From JBAYDV01 sp041672845 (GTDB lineage Bacteria; Bacteroidota; Bacteroidia; Bacteroidales; UBA932), in contig JBAYYV010000005.1 in NCBI GenBank assembly GCA_041672845.1, forward strand, positions 62,001-126,000: a stretch of DNA of 64,000 bases, given 5' to 3'. Each line of letters begins with the position of its first letter. Positions within the stretch are counted from its first letter, which is position 1. The position numbers and the translations under genes were made by a program. Below, in pieces: positions 32,464 through 42,602 of the stretch. The notes beneath the pieces are model-generated. The model searched no databases, was not told where the DNA came from, and saw nothing but the letters and a program-made list of their open reading frames with translations.

Positions 32464-33417
32464 ATGATAGAACAGCATCATTCATTCAAGGTATTTTCTT
32501 GCAGAGGATCAGAATATCTTGCTACCAAGATCGCAAAATCACTTAATATTGAACTCGGCAAATCTACAGTAACTGTATTCAGCGACGGTGAATTCCAGCC
32601 AGCATATGAAGAATCAGTTAGAGGAGCTACAGTTTTTATTGTCCAATCTACTTTTCCACCTTTAGATAACCTTTTCGAATTATTTCTTATGATAGACGCC
32701 GCTAGAAGGGCTTCAGCATATAAAATAGTAGCAGTAATGCCATATTTCGGTTGGGCTAGGCAAGATAGAAAAGATAAACCTAGAGTATCTATAGGTTCTA
32801 AAATGGTAGCTAACCTTTTAAAAGCTACAGGTTGTGATCGAGTTATGACTACTGATCTTCACGCTGACCAGATTCAAGGGTTTTTCGATTTTCCTGTAGA
32901 TCATATTTATGCTTCATCTTTATTCCTTCCTTATTTACGCTCTTTAAAAATAGACAAGCTTACTATCGCTGCTCCTGATATGGGAGGCGCAAAACGTGCT
33001 AATGCTTATGCTAGAGAATTAGGATGTCCACTTATTATTTGCCACAAATCACGTGCTAGAGCTAATGTAGTAGGATCTATGACAGCTATTGGTGATGTAG
33101 AAGGAAGAAATATCGTTATCGTAGATGATATGATAGACACAGCAGGCACTCTTTCTAAAGCATCTGACATGCTCATGAAAAAAGGAGCTTTAAGCGTAAG
33201 AGCTATGGCTACTCATGCTGTACTTTCTGGTCCTGCATATGAAAGATTATCTGAATCTGCTCTTAAAGAAATAGTGGTTTCAGATACCATTCCATTAAGA
33301 AACAGACCAGATCAAGATATCTCTAAAATTACAGTATTATCTGTATCAGATATTTTTGCTGATGTAATAGAAAAAGTATACAACTTTAAATCTATTTCTA
33401 ATAGTTTCATCTTTTAA
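32464..33417 (+). CDS. prs: Ribose-phosphate pyrophosphokinase
   Basis: A 317-residue PRPP synthetase. It has the conserved FSDGEFQPAYEESVRG segment, the flexible ATP loop (GWARQDRKDKPRVSIGSK), TTDLHADQIQGFFD and the PRPP loop IVIVDDMIDTAGTL. It makes PRPP for nucleotide, NAD and amino-acid synthesis, and nadE follows 40 nt later. Length is standard. Confidence 0.97.
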   Translation: MIEQHHSFKVFSCRGSEYLATKIAKSLNIELGKSTVTVFSDGEFQPAYEESVRGATVFIVQSTFPPLDNLFELFLMIDAARRASAYKIVAVMPYFGWARQDRKDKPRVSIGSKMVANLLKATGCDRVMTTDLHADQIQGFFDFPVDHIYASSLFLPYLRSLKIDKLTIAAPDMGGAKRANAYARELGCPLIICHKSRARANVVGSMTAIGDVEGRNIVIVDDMIDTAGTLSKASDMLMKKGALSVRAMATHAVLSGPAYERLSESALKEIVVSDTIPLRNRPDQDISKITVLSVSDIFADVIEKVYNFKSISNSFIF

Positions 33418-33457
33418 TTAGATAAAACTTATCACCAAATAAATAATTACTAATACC

Positions 33458-34300
33458 ATGATAAACATTCAGACTAAACCAATAGATGCAGTACATCAAA
33501 TTCTTATAGACTCTATTATAAAGTTCTTTAAAAATGCAAATTGTACTAAAGCTGTATTAGGGTTATCAGGTGGTATAGATTCAGCCGTAGTTTGTGCTTT
33601 AGCTGTAGAAGCTTTAGGTAATGAAAATGTTCATGGTATATTAATGCCATCTCCCTTTTCTACTTTAAGTTCTATAGCAGATGCTACTAAGTTATCTAAT
33701 AACCTTATGTTAAAATATGATATCATTCCGATAGAAAAAATATATGAAAGAATAATTAAAGATATTAATCCGATTTTCGGAAATGATAATCATTGGGATA
33801 CTACTCAAGAAAATATTCAAGCTAGAATTAGAGGTACTATTTTAATGGCTTATTCTAATCGTCATAATGCTTTATTATTAAATACTTCTAATAAGAGTGA
33901 AATGTCTACAGGTTATGGTACTCTTTATGGTGACTTAGCTGGATCATTGATGGTTATCGCAGACTTGTATAAAATACAAGTATATGAATTGGCTGAATAC
34001 ATTAATTTCGAAACTGAAAAAATTCCTTTTGCTTCTATTCTAAAAGCCCCATCTGCCGAATTACGTCCTAATCAAAAAGATTCAGATGCTCTTCCAGAAT
34101 ATAATATATTAGATCCTATTTTATATCAAATAATAGAAAAAGGTAAATCAGTAGAAGAATTAATAAAAATGGGCGCTGATCAAAAAATAGTAGAGAAAAT
34201 ATTTCGCTTAAGAAAAGCATCAGATTTCAAGAAACATCAGATGGCTCCTCTTATTCAAATTAGTGAGAAACCATTACTTGATAAAAGTAAATGCATCTAA
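33458..34300 (+). CDS. nadE: NH3-dependent NAD+ synthetase
   Basis: A 280-residue NadE containing only the synthetase domain. It has the P-loop LGLSGGIDSAVVCALAVE, TSNKSEMSTGYGTLYGD and APSAELRPNQKDSDALP. It lacks the N-terminal glutaminase domain, so it should use ammonia directly. It completes NAD from nicotinate adenine dinucleotide. It follows prs on the same strand. Confidence 0.95.
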   Translation: MINIQTKPIDAVHQILIDSIIKFFKNANCTKAVLGLSGGIDSAVVCALAVEALGNENVHGILMPSPFSTLSSIADATKLSNNLMLKYDIIPIEKIYERIIKDINPIFGNDNHWDTTQENIQARIRGTILMAYSNRHNALLLNTSNKSEMSTGYGTLYGDLAGSLMVIADLYKIQVYELAEYINFETEKIPFASILKAPSAELRPNQKDSDALPEYNILDPILYQIIEKGKSVEELIKMGADQKIVEKIFRLRKASDFKKHQMAPLIQISEKPLLDKSKCI

Positions 34301-34379
34301 CTATTATTTATGTTATTTATTTTAGGTACAATATTTGATGCCCAAGGTAGATAACATAAATTTTTTAATAATAATATAC

Positions 34380-34658
34380 ATGAAGACATTAATAGCAGCA
34401 TTGATTTTTCTAGGGATAGGTATATTTTTAATGGCCTTTAATGTAATTTTTAGACATAAACCTTTTCCAGATAGTGAAATAGGGCATAATAAAGAACTTC
34501 TTAAAAGAGGTATCACATGTGCCACTGACGATGAAATACGTCTTTGGGGTAAAAAAGATAAATACGGTAATATTGCCCACACTTGTACCGGGGAATGTAC
34601 TAGAATTATCAACGAATTAAGGAAAGAACAAGAAGAATTAATAAATAAAACATTATGA
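34380..34658 (+). CDS. Small membrane protein, Bacteroidales-type hypothetical
   Basis: A 92-residue protein that starts with a membrane helix (MKTLIAALIFLGIGIFLMAF). A cytoplasmic or periplasmic tail follows, containing HKPFPDSEIGHNKELLKRGI, three cysteines (GITCATDD and HTCTGECTR) and a charged coiled C-terminus. Similar short proteins with a 'helix, then G-x-S-x-x-L-x-x-RGI-x-C' layout occur in Bacteroidales and have no known role. The Cys cluster could bind a metal. It overlaps der by 4 nt (ATGA), so it is translated with it. An in-frame TTG at 34335 and ATG at 34338 are less likely starts. Confidence 0.7.
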   Translation: MKTLIAALIFLGIGIFLMAFNVIFRHKPFPDSEIGHNKELLKRGITCATDDEIRLWGKKDKYGNIAHTCTGECTRIINELRKEQEELINKTL

Positions 34659-35959
34659 GTTTAGTAGCGATAGTCGGGAGACCAAACGTAGGAAAATCTA
34701 CACTATTTAATAGATTAGTAGGTATGAGACAAGCTATAGTCGATAAAACATCTGGAGTTACCAGAGATCGTCACTATGGAAAATGTGAATGGTGTGGACA
34801 AGAATTTTCAGTAGTAGATACTGGAGGATATTCCTCTAACTCAGATGATATATTTGAGAATGAAATAAAAAGGCAAGTAGAAATAGCTATTCAAGAAGCT
34901 GACTTAATATTATTCATGGTAGAAGTAGGTACTGGTATTACTGACTTCGATGAAGAAATAGCTAGAATTCTTAGAAAAGCTAAGAAACCTATTATTCTAA
35001 CAGTCAATAAAGTAGATAGTGGAGCTAAACAATTCGATACTTATCAATTTTATTCTTTAGGATTAGGAGAACCTATTAGCATAGCCGCAGCGAATGGCGG
35101 AGGAACAGGTGATCTTCTAGACATAGTCATTAAAAAATTACCTAAACAAGAAATCCCAGAAGAAGAAATAGATATTCCAAGAGTTACTATTATAGGTAAA
35201 CCTAACGTAGGTAAATCATCTCTTACAAATGCTTTTCTTGGAGAAGAAAGGAATATCGTTACTTCTGTGGCAGGTACTACTCGTGATTCTATAGACTCTG
35301 TATATAATAAATATGGTCATAATTTCATTTTAGTAGATACTGCTGGAATGAGAAAAAAAGCTAAGGTAAATGAAGATTTAGAATTTTATGCTGTGCTACG
35401 TGCTATTCAATCTATTGAACATTCTGATGTTTGTATTCTTATGTTAGATGCTAAAACTGGTATCGAAGCTCAGGATATGGCTATATTTAATCTTATCCAA
35501 CGTAATAATAAGAGTGTGGTAATCGTAGTTAATAAATGGGATTTGGTAGAGAAAGAATCTAATACCATGAAGAACTATCGTGAAGCCATCGCTAAAAAAT
35601 TAGCTCCTTTTAATGATATTCCTATAGTATTTACTTCTGTCACTAATAAGCAAAGGATATTAGATGTACTTGAAGAAACTGAAAAAGTATATACTAATTA
35701 TTCTAAGAGAATTAGTACATCTGTTCTTAACGAAGTTATGTTAGAAGAAATAGCTAATTACGGACCTCCAGCGCTTAAAGGTAAATATATTAAGATTAAA
35801 TATATTACTCAGCTCCATACTAAATTCCCTTCTTTTGCATTCTTTTGTAACTTACCTCAGTACATACAAGAACCATATAAAAGATACTTAGAAAATAAAT
35901 TAAGAAATCATTTCGATTTTAGTGGTTGTCCTATTAAGATTTTTTTAAGAAAAAAATAA
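34655..35959 (+). CDS. der: Ribosome-associated GTPase Der (EngA)
   Basis: A 434-residue protein with two tandem G domains. The first has GRPNVGKSTLFN, DTGGY and NKVD; the second has GKPNVGKSSLTN, DTAGMRKK and NKWD. A C-terminal KH-like domain with YGPPALKGKYIKIKYITQ follows. It is essential for 50S maturation. It forms an operon with the small membrane protein before it. Confidence 0.97.
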   Translation: MSLVAIVGRPNVGKSTLFNRLVGMRQAIVDKTSGVTRDRHYGKCEWCGQEFSVVDTGGYSSNSDDIFENEIKRQVEIAIQEADLILFMVEVGTGITDFDEEIARILRKAKKPIILTVNKVDSGAKQFDTYQFYSLGLGEPISIAAANGGGTGDLLDIVIKKLPKQEIPEEEIDIPRVTIIGKPNVGKSSLTNAFLGEERNIVTSVAGTTRDSIDSVYNKYGHNFILVDTAGMRKKAKVNEDLEFYAVLRAIQSIEHSDVCILMLDAKTGIEAQDMAIFNLIQRNNKSVVIVVNKWDLVEKESNTMKNYREAIAKKLAPFNDIPIVFTSVTNKQRILDVLEETEKVYTNYSKRISTSVLNEVMLEEIANYGPPALKGKYIKIKYITQLHTKFPSFAFFCNLPQYIQEPYKRYLENKLRNHFDFSGCPIKIFLRKK

Positions 35960-36030
35960 ATCTAATAAAATATAATTATATTAAATAGATATTATTAAAA
36001 AATATTTAGATCCTTAAGAAATAATAAATT

Positions 36031-36480
36031 TTATTTTTTAAGGATTTTAAGAAATTCTATCTCGTTTTTTCCATCTTGAGATTTTACTAATATCATAATA
36101 CTAAATTTTTTTCCACTTAATACTTCTAATGTCCCTACTCCATATAACATAGGAGAATTTCCTGATTTATGAGATATTTGGAATTTAGAAGGTTTATTAG
36201 TTTTGAAAAAATCTTTCAAGATTTGAATAGCTTGGCTTTTACTATAACTATTAGATTTACCTAATATATCCAACTCTAAATTTTCAGAAAACCATGCTCC
36301 TAATTTATCAGCATCCGCATTTAATAAATATTTAGCTATTGGGGTAAAAACATCAGAATTACTAAATTTAGATGTTTGTGGAATAGATATACGATTATAT
36401 TGAGCTATAAATGGATTTTGAGTAGAAAAAGAAATCGTACACAAAACACTCATAAATAATATATTGACTATTTTATACAT
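36031..36480 (-). CDS. DUF4783 domain-containing secreted protein
   Basis: A 149-residue protein with an N-terminal signal peptide (to about residue 20), then the DUF4783 pattern: VFTPIAKYLLNADADKLGAWF, SYSKSQAIQILKDFF and FQISHKSGNSPMLYGVGTLE. The domain belongs to the NTF2-like cone folds and is restricted to Bacteroidetes. No activity is known. It is convergent with der. ATCCTTAA at 36010-36017 pairs with TTAAGGAT at 36038-36045 and may terminate both. Confidence 0.88.
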   Translation of the reverse strand: MYKIVNILFMSVLCTISFSTQNPFIAQYNRISIPQTSKFSNSDVFTPIAKYLLNADADKLGAWFSENLELDILGKSNSYSKSQAIQILKDFFKTNKPSKFQISHKSGNSPMLYGVGTLEVLSGKKFSIMILVKSQDGKNEIEFLKILKK

Positions 36481-36586
36481 ATATTTTAGAATAAACTTCT
36501 AATAACGAAGCTTTATTATTTATAACAAAAACCTTGCCATATAAAATTTCATATTTGATAGATATATTTTTACATTTGTATTAAGC

Positions 36587-37060
36587 ATGAAGATAACCTT
36601 ATTAACAGTAGGTAAAACTAATTTTAAATTTATAAAAGATGGTCTTGCAGTTTATGAAAAAAGACTAGTAAGATACATACCTTTTATACGTATAGAGATA
36701 CCTGAACTTAAAAATGTATCTTCACTAAGTCCAGATCAAATCAAAAAGAAAGAAGCTGAATTATTACTTAAGAAAATAAAGAACGGACAGCGTATTATTC
36801 TTTTAGATGAGAAAGGAAAAACTTTTACATCTGTAAAATGGGCACACTTTTTGGAGAAATCTATTAGTAACGATAGAAGAGATATAATATTTATCATCGG
36901 AGGTGCTTACGGTTTTGCTAAAGAAATTTATGATATAGCTAGTGATAAATTATCATTATCTTACATGACTTTCTCTCATCAAATAGTAAGACTAATATTT
37001 ATTGAACAGCTTTATCGTACTTTCACTATTATTAAAGGAGAACCCTACCATAATGAATAA
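36587..37060 (+). CDS. rlmH: 23S rRNA (pseudouridine(1915)-N(3))-methyltransferase RlmH
   Basis: A 157-residue SPOUT methyltransferase. The knot region reads IIFIIGGAYGFAKEIYD and LSLSYMTFSHQIVRLIFIEQLYRTF, ending GEPYHNE, where homologues end YHK or YHR. It methylates pseudouridine 1915 of 23S rRNA on the 70S ribosome. TACATTTG at 36571-36578 is a -7 box. Its 3' end overlaps the sensor-kinase start by 8 nt. Confidence 0.96.
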   Translation: MKITLLTVGKTNFKFIKDGLAVYEKRLVRYIPFIRIEIPELKNVSSLSPDQIKKKEAELLLKKIKNGQRIILLDEKGKTFTSVKWAHFLEKSISNDRRDIIFIIGGAYGFAKEIYDIASDKLSLSYMTFSHQIVRLIFIEQLYRTFTIIKGEPYHNE

Positions 37061-40000
37061 GTTTTTTAAAAAAATACGGCGTAACGACACTTTAATATTT
37101 ATTATTTGTGCTACGATCTCATTACTAATGTCCTTCTTTACATATTCATCACATTCTCTTGAATCTGAGACTAAATTAGTAGAAAGAAAATTAATATCTA
37201 GACAAAAAACTCTAGATAAATATGCTCAAAAAGTTTTAAAAACTCCTGCTACTCAATGGCCAGAAATAGATAATTTTCCTGATGATATGGTTATCTATAA
37301 GTATTGTGGTGATACACTTCAAAGTTGGATAAACTTATTCCCTATCAGTAATGACGAAGTAGATTTACTACCTATCTGGTATAGAATTCATAATCTCAAT
37401 AGTAGAAATCTTTTTAATACTCCATTGGCTTATTTAAAAAATGGAGAACAATATGTTAATCTAGGTTCTTCATGGTATGTGGTAAAAATATATAAAAAAA
37501 GAGATTTAAAACTTATTAGTGGTTTAAAAATTAAGACAGAATATCTTTCTGGAAATTCTATAATGAAGAATTCTTGTAATAAGAGTTTAGGGTTAAATAT
37601 GAATTTTAATGTTCTTCCTCTTAATCAAGATGATTCCCATGTAGTAAATAGTAAAAATGGAACCCCACTTTTTTCTATTATTAGTGAAAGTTTTCACCCT
37701 TTTCATAGAGGATCTTTACCTTTGAAATGGATATCTCTATTTTTCTTTATTTTATCTGTATTCTCCTATCATTTGAGAAATAAAAATATTAAATCTTTTA
37801 ATATTACTTTTATTTCTCTGCTAATAACAGCTGTCATTTCTCAAATACTGGCTTTTCAATGTGGTCCTAATTCTATTATTTTTTCACCTGAATTATATGC
37901 AGACAATACTTTTGTAAATTCTCTTGGACAGCTGTTGATAGGACAGGTTTTAATCTTTCTAGTTGCACTAGCTTTTTTCACTATAAGAAGAGATATTTAT
38001 AAAAAATATATACTATCGAAAAAGGCATGGAAAATACTGTTAAGAATAATATTCAGTACCGTTTCAATACTTGTATTCATATACATACATATTTCACTTC
38101 GCTCATTAATATTTAATTCTAATATTAATCTAGAACTATATAGATTACAAAATATTAATTTTTATTCTATATTAGTATACTTAGGTTTAGCTTTACTTTT
38201 CTTTACTTTACTAATGAGTATTCAGATGACTTTGAATACCATTCCTTCTAAAAAACATCTAAGTATATTTTCAAATAAGAATTTAATAATATACATAGTA
38301 GTTATATCTATATATACTTTAGCCACTTTAGGTATTTCAGGTTTTTCTAAAGAAGTAAATAATAGTTATATATGGACAAACAAATTAGCTAGTGAACGAG
38401 ATTTATCATTAGAAATAGGACTTAGAGACGTAGAAAAACATATCGTAACAGATCCTTTTATTAGACAAATAATAACTATTCCACATAGTGAAGACTTAAT
38501 CAGTCAAAGACTTAGTGAATTATACTTTCATAATATTACTCAAAATTATAATGTTAATATTACTGTCTGCCGACAAAACGATAAATTACAGACTAGACAA
38601 TATCCCTATCCTGTAGATTGTTATCATTTCTTCCAATCTGAGATAATTAATAAATATGGTATCGCTCTTGATGCTTTTTCATCTTTCTATTTCATTAATA
38701 ATTATAAAGAACATATTAGTTATATCGGAGCTTTTACATTTATTAAACATCATATTAGATACAACTTATATTTAGAAATAAATTCTAAACTTTTAAGTAA
38801 AGAAATAGGATACCCTTCTTTATTAGTAAATCAGAAGAATTTTGACTCCAAGAATATACCTACTCCGTTCAGTTATGCTAAATATTATGAAAATAAACTT
38901 TCATCTTATAGTGGTCGTTACAATTATCCTATTAAGTTAACGACTCCGCATAAAATAGGATATTATACCACTCTATCAGGTGGTTATAGGCATTTCATTA
39001 ATCAGTTAACTCCTGATGCAATTATTTTCATTAGCCGTCCTGAACGTTCTATATGGGCCTATTTAATATCTCTCTCTTATACTATTTTATTCTTCGCAGC
39101 TATAATCATATCTCTTTCTAGAATAAGTAGAAAAAGAACTGTCGACAAAACCAATATACACTCATCTTTTACTAAAAAAATAAATTACCTAGTTACATTA
39201 TCCTTAGTAACTGCATTAATATTTATGGGCATAGGTTCAGTGCTCTTCACTATAAATCTTATTCATGAGAATAACACTATTCGCATGGAAGAGAAATTAT
39301 CTTCTGTCCAGAACACTATATCTGAAATGTGTAAATATGCATCTCAATATAACGAAATAAACACTCAAGGAATGTTCCAAGCTATGGATAGAGTAGCTAA
39401 AAATACACATGTCGACATTAATCTTTTCGATCCACATGGTCGACTAATTCGTTCTACTAAACCTGATGTTTTCAATCAGTATTTAGCCAGTTCTAGAATA
39501 AAACCGGACCCATATTACCAATTAATTTATCAGAATAAACATATGGTAATTATTCCTGATCAGATTTGTGGATTAAATTATTATTCTCTTTATGCTCCTA
39601 TTTTTAATTTGAATGGTAAATTAATTACGATAGCACATATACCATATTTTTATAGTTCAGAGTTTAATGCTGACTCGTCGTCAATACTAGCTGCTATTAT
39701 AAATTTATACTTATTATTAATTATTGTAGCATTAATTAGTGGACATGCTTTATCAAATTCTGTGACGAAACCATTGGTTCTAATTAGTCGTAGAATGCAA
39801 GAAATGGATATCAATCACCAAACCAGACATATTGATTACTCTGGGCAAGATGAATTAGGTATGCTTGTCCGTTCTTATAACAATATGGTCGATGACCTAA
39901 AAGAAAATACGAAGATTTTGGCTGAACGAGAACGTCAAGAAGCATGGAAACAAATGGCTCGTCAGATAGCTCATGAAATAAAAAATCCACTTACTCCTAT

Positions 40001-40598
40001 GCGATTAAGCATTCAGCATTTGGTTAGAATGAAAAAACAAGGAAATGATCAATGGATTAATAAATTTGAAGATCTTTCAAAATCATTATTAGAACAAATA
40101 GATATCCTTTCAGACACTGCATCTGAATTCTCTAGTTTTGCAAAATTCTATCAAGAAGATGATACAGAAATTGATTTAGTTAAACTTATATATGATGAAA
40201 AGATTTTATTTGATCATAATGAAAAAATTAAATTTATTCTGGATATTCCATTCTCTTCTGCTATTATAAAAGGGAAAAAAGAGCAATTAGTAAGGACTTT
40301 CGTTAATTTAATTTCTAACGGGATACAAGCTCTAGATGAAATTGATAATCCATTTATCAAAATAAGTATCTCTGTAGAAAATCGTATGTATAAAGTAGAT
40401 ATTCAAGATAATGGTCTTGGTATCAAAAATGAAAATCTAGAAAAATTATTTACTCCTAACTTCACTACGAAAACCTCTGGAACAGGTTTAGGTTTATCTA
40501 TTTGTAAAAATATTATAGAGCAAACTGGTGGTGAAATTCATTATAAGAAATCAGAATTCGGTGGAGCCGACTTCTATTTTACACTTCCGATACTTTAA
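37053..40598 (+). CDS. Very large NtrY-like membrane sensor histidine kinase
   Basis: A 1181-residue protein whose start is set at the ATG 37053 (it overlaps rlmH by 8 nt). The first 860 residues carry about ten membrane helices in groups near 12-30, 220-340, 365-430 and 670-750, with two extracytoplasmic regions. The last helix near 875 leads to a HAMP domain (KPLVLISRRMQEMD). The kinase core has the H-box IAHEIKNPLTPMRLS (His about 974), N-box FVNLISNGIQALDE, and G boxes DNGLGI and GTGLGLSI. HEIKNPLTP is typical of NtrY/NtrB-class kinases that pair with NtrC-type regulators. Such a regulator gene converges on it 39 bp away. Confidence 0.9.
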   Translation: MNKFFKKIRRNDTLIFIICATISLLMSFFTYSSHSLESETKLVERKLISRQKTLDKYAQKVLKTPATQWPEIDNFPDDMVIYKYCGDTLQSWINLFPISNDEVDLLPIWYRIHNLNSRNLFNTPLAYLKNGEQYVNLGSSWYVVKIYKKRDLKLISGLKIKTEYLSGNSIMKNSCNKSLGLNMNFNVLPLNQDDSHVVNSKNGTPLFSIISESFHPFHRGSLPLKWISLFFFILSVFSYHLRNKNIKSFNITFISLLITAVISQILAFQCGPNSIIFSPELYADNTFVNSLGQLLIGQVLIFLVALAFFTIRRDIYKKYILSKKAWKILLRIIFSTVSILVFIYIHISLRSLIFNSNINLELYRLQNINFYSILVYLGLALLFFTLLMSIQMTLNTIPSKKHLSIFSNKNLIIYIVVISIYTLATLGISGFSKEVNNSYIWTNKLASERDLSLEIGLRDVEKHIVTDPFIRQIITIPHSEDLISQRLSELYFHNITQNYNVNITVCRQNDKLQTRQYPYPVDCYHFFQSEIINKYGIALDAFSSFYFINNYKEHISYIGAFTFIKHHIRYNLYLEINSKLLSKEIGYPSLLVNQKNFDSKNIPTPFSYAKYYENKLSSYSGRYNYPIKLTTPHKIGYYTTLSGGYRHFINQLTPDAIIFISRPERSIWAYLISLSYTILFFAAIIISLSRISRKRTVDKTNIHSSFTKKINYLVTLSLVTALIFMGIGSVLFTINLIHENNTIRMEEKLSSVQNTISEMCKYASQYNEINTQGMFQAMDRVAKNTHVDINLFDPHGRLIRSTKPDVFNQYLASSRIKPDPYYQLIYQNKHMVIIPDQICGLNYYSLYAPIFNLNGKLITIAHIPYFYSSEFNADSSSILAAIINLYLLLIIVALISGHALSNSVTKPLVLISRRMQEMDINHQTRHIDYSGQDELGMLVRSYNNMVDDLKENTKILAERERQEAWKQMARQIAHEIKNPLTPMRLSIQHLVRMKKQGNDQWINKFEDLSKSLLEQIDILSDTASEFSSFAKFYQEDDTEIDLVKLIYDEKILFDHNEKIKFILDIPFSSAIIKGKKEQLVRTFVNLISNGIQALDEIDNPFIKISISVENRMYKVDIQDNGLGIKNENLEKLFTPNFTTKTSGTGLGLSICKNIIEQTGGEIHYKKSEFGGADFYFTLPIL

Positions 40599-40637
40599 TC
40601 ATGCTAAATTAAAATTTTACTGAAACAAAATTATCTT

Positions 40638-41798
40638 TTACGATGGATTAGAATAAAGGACAACATCTTCTTTAGTAATTTCATTCCCGTTAGACAAAAT
40701 TATAAGACGTTCGATGACATTATGTAATTCACGTATATTACCTGACCATGGGAGATTCTTCAGAACCTCCATAGCATCTCCATCTATTTTAGTAGTAGAT
40801 TTACCAGCAGATGTACATATCTCATTAATGAAATAATTTATTAGTATTGGAATATCGACTTTTCTTTCTGCTAGTGTGGGTACATGAATAACGATTACTG
40901 ATAATCTATGATATAAGTCTTCCCTGAAAGTTTTTTTCTTAATTTCTTCTTTAAGATTCTTATTAGTAGCACAAATGACTCTAACATCTACATTGATATC
41001 TTTATCAGAACCCACTCTAGAAAGTTTGTTTTCTTGAAGAACTCTTAAAACTTTAGACTGAGCTGCTAAACTCATATCACCTATTTCATCTAAGAATAAT
41101 GTACCACCATCAGCTTGTTCAAATTTACCTTTATGCTGTTTTATAGCTGATGTAAAAGCTCCTTTTTCATGACCGAATAATTCACTTTCTATTAATTCTG
41201 AAGGAATAGCGGCACAATTCACTTCTATAAAAGGCATGGTAGCTCTTTCGCTCTTTTCATGAAGCCATTTAGCTACTAATTCTTTACCAGTACCATTAGA
41301 TCCTGTTACTAAAACTCTAGCATCAGTCGGCGCTACTCTATCTATCATGGCTTTTATTCTCTGAATAGGTTTAGAATCACCTATCATTTCAGGAACACTA
41401 GTTATTTTTTTCTTTAATCGTTTAGTCTCTTTTACTAATATATCTTTATCTGTAACATTCTTAAGAGTTATAAGAATTCTGTTTAAGTCTAATGGTTTCT
41501 GAATAAAATCATATGCCCCTTTTTTAATACATTCTACAGCAGTATCTATACTACCATGTCCAGATATCATAATTACTTGGGATTCACACTTTGTTTTACT
41601 TAAGTTATCTAAAAATTCTATACCATCCATTTTAGGCATCTTGATATCTGAAAATATTACATCAAATCCTCCATTTATAGCTTTTTCTAATCCATCTTTT
41701 CCATCTTCTGCTAAAGTACATTTATGTCCCTCAAATTCGAGAATTTCTTTCATAGTATTACGAATACTGCGTTCATCATCTATTATCAATATTTTCAT
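40638..41798 (-). CDS. NtrC-like response regulator with sigma-54 AAA+ domain but no DNA-binding domain
   Basis: A 386-residue regulator. The receiver domain has acidic pocket DDE and phospho-acceptor Asp in FSDIKMPKMDG (about residue 52). The AAA+ domain has Walker A GSNGTGKE, Walker B GGTLFLDEIGD and the sigma-54 loop as GAFTSA (consensus GAFTGA). It ends about 20 residues after WSGNIRELHNVIERL, so the usual C-terminal Fis-type helix-turn-helix is absent. It should still remodel sigma-54 RNA polymerase, perhaps from solution. The large NtrY-like kinase converging on it is the obvious partner. TATATTTG on the minus strand (41828-41821) is a -7 box. Confidence 0.92.
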   Translation of the reverse strand: MKILIIDDERSIRNTMKEILEFEGHKCTLAEDGKDGLEKAINGGFDVIFSDIKMPKMDGIEFLDNLSKTKCESQVIMISGHGSIDTAVECIKKGAYDFIQKPLDLNRILITLKNVTDKDILVKETKRLKKKITSVPEMIGDSKPIQRIKAMIDRVAPTDARVLVTGSNGTGKELVAKWLHEKSERATMPFIEVNCAAIPSELIESELFGHEKGAFTSAIKQHKGKFEQADGGTLFLDEIGDMSLAAQSKVLRVLQENKLSRVGSDKDINVDVRVICATNKNLKEEIKKKTFREDLYHRLSVIVIHVPTLAERKVDIPILINYFINEICTSAGKSTTKIDGDAMEVLKNLPWSGNIRELHNVIERLIILSNGNEITKEDVVLYSNPS

Positions 41799-41885
41799 CT
41801 TGTCATATTTTAGAAGATTACAAATATACTTAATAATTTATTAACTTTGTATTTAATATAATTACACTTAATCCAGAAACAATAG

Positions 41886-42602
41886 ATGCCTAATCCCAAG
41901 ATAATAATAGCTATTGACGGACATTCTTCTACCGGGAAAAGTACTTTCGCAAAAATGATTGCCGCCAAACTATCTTACGTATATATTGACACCGGAGCTT
42001 TATATCGAGCAGTTACTTTTTTCGCAATGGAAAAAGGGTTTATAGCTGCTGATAAAAAAGAAAATCCAAAAATTTCGATAGATACTACAGCATTAATTAT
42101 GGCTTTGCCTAACTGTAATATAGAATTTAAGGCTAACGCCAATGGAAAGAATCGTACTTTTTTGAATAAAAAGGATATAGAAAAGGATATTAGAACCATG
42201 AAAGTTTCTAACAATGTAAGTCCTATAGCTACGATTCCAGAAGTTAGAAATTATATAAATATTTTATTACATAAGATGGGTGAGCAAAAAGGTATAGTAA
42301 TGGATGGTAGAGATATAGGTACTGCAGTATTTCCTAATGCAGAATTAAAAATTTTTATGACAGCTTCTGCTAAAATTAGAGCTAAGAGGAGATTTAAGGA
42401 ACTACAATCTATAAACCCTAATATAAGTTTTAAAACAGTCCTGAAGAATATTGAAGAAAGAGATTATATAGATAGTCATAGAGCGACTGCACCACTAGTT
42501 CGTGCAAAAGATTCTTTATTGTTAGATAATAGTTATATGACTATAGATGACCAGCTTAATTGGTTTGAAGAAATTATGAAAAAGTACTTAAAATATGAAT
42601 AA
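41886..42602 (+). CDS. cmk: Cytidylate kinase
   Basis: A 238-residue CMP/dCMP kinase with P-loop AIDGHSSTGKSTFAKMIA, YIDTGALYRAVTFFA, MDGRDIGTAVFPNAELKIF and the lid RAKRRFKELQ. It phosphorylates CMP and dCMP. TAACTTTG at 41842-41849 is a likely -7 box. It overlaps ispH by 8 nt, a linkage common in Bacteroidetes and Firmicutes. Confidence 0.96.
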   Translation: MPNPKIIIAIDGHSSTGKSTFAKMIAAKLSYVYIDTGALYRAVTFFAMEKGFIAADKKENPKISIDTTALIMALPNCNIEFKANANGKNRTFLNKKDIEKDIRTMKVSNNVSPIATIPEVRNYINILLHKMGEQKGIVMDGRDIGTAVFPNAELKIFMTASAKIRAKRRFKELQSINPNISFKTVLKNIEERDYIDSHRATAPLVRAKDSLLLDNSYMTIDDQLNWFEEIMKKYLKYE

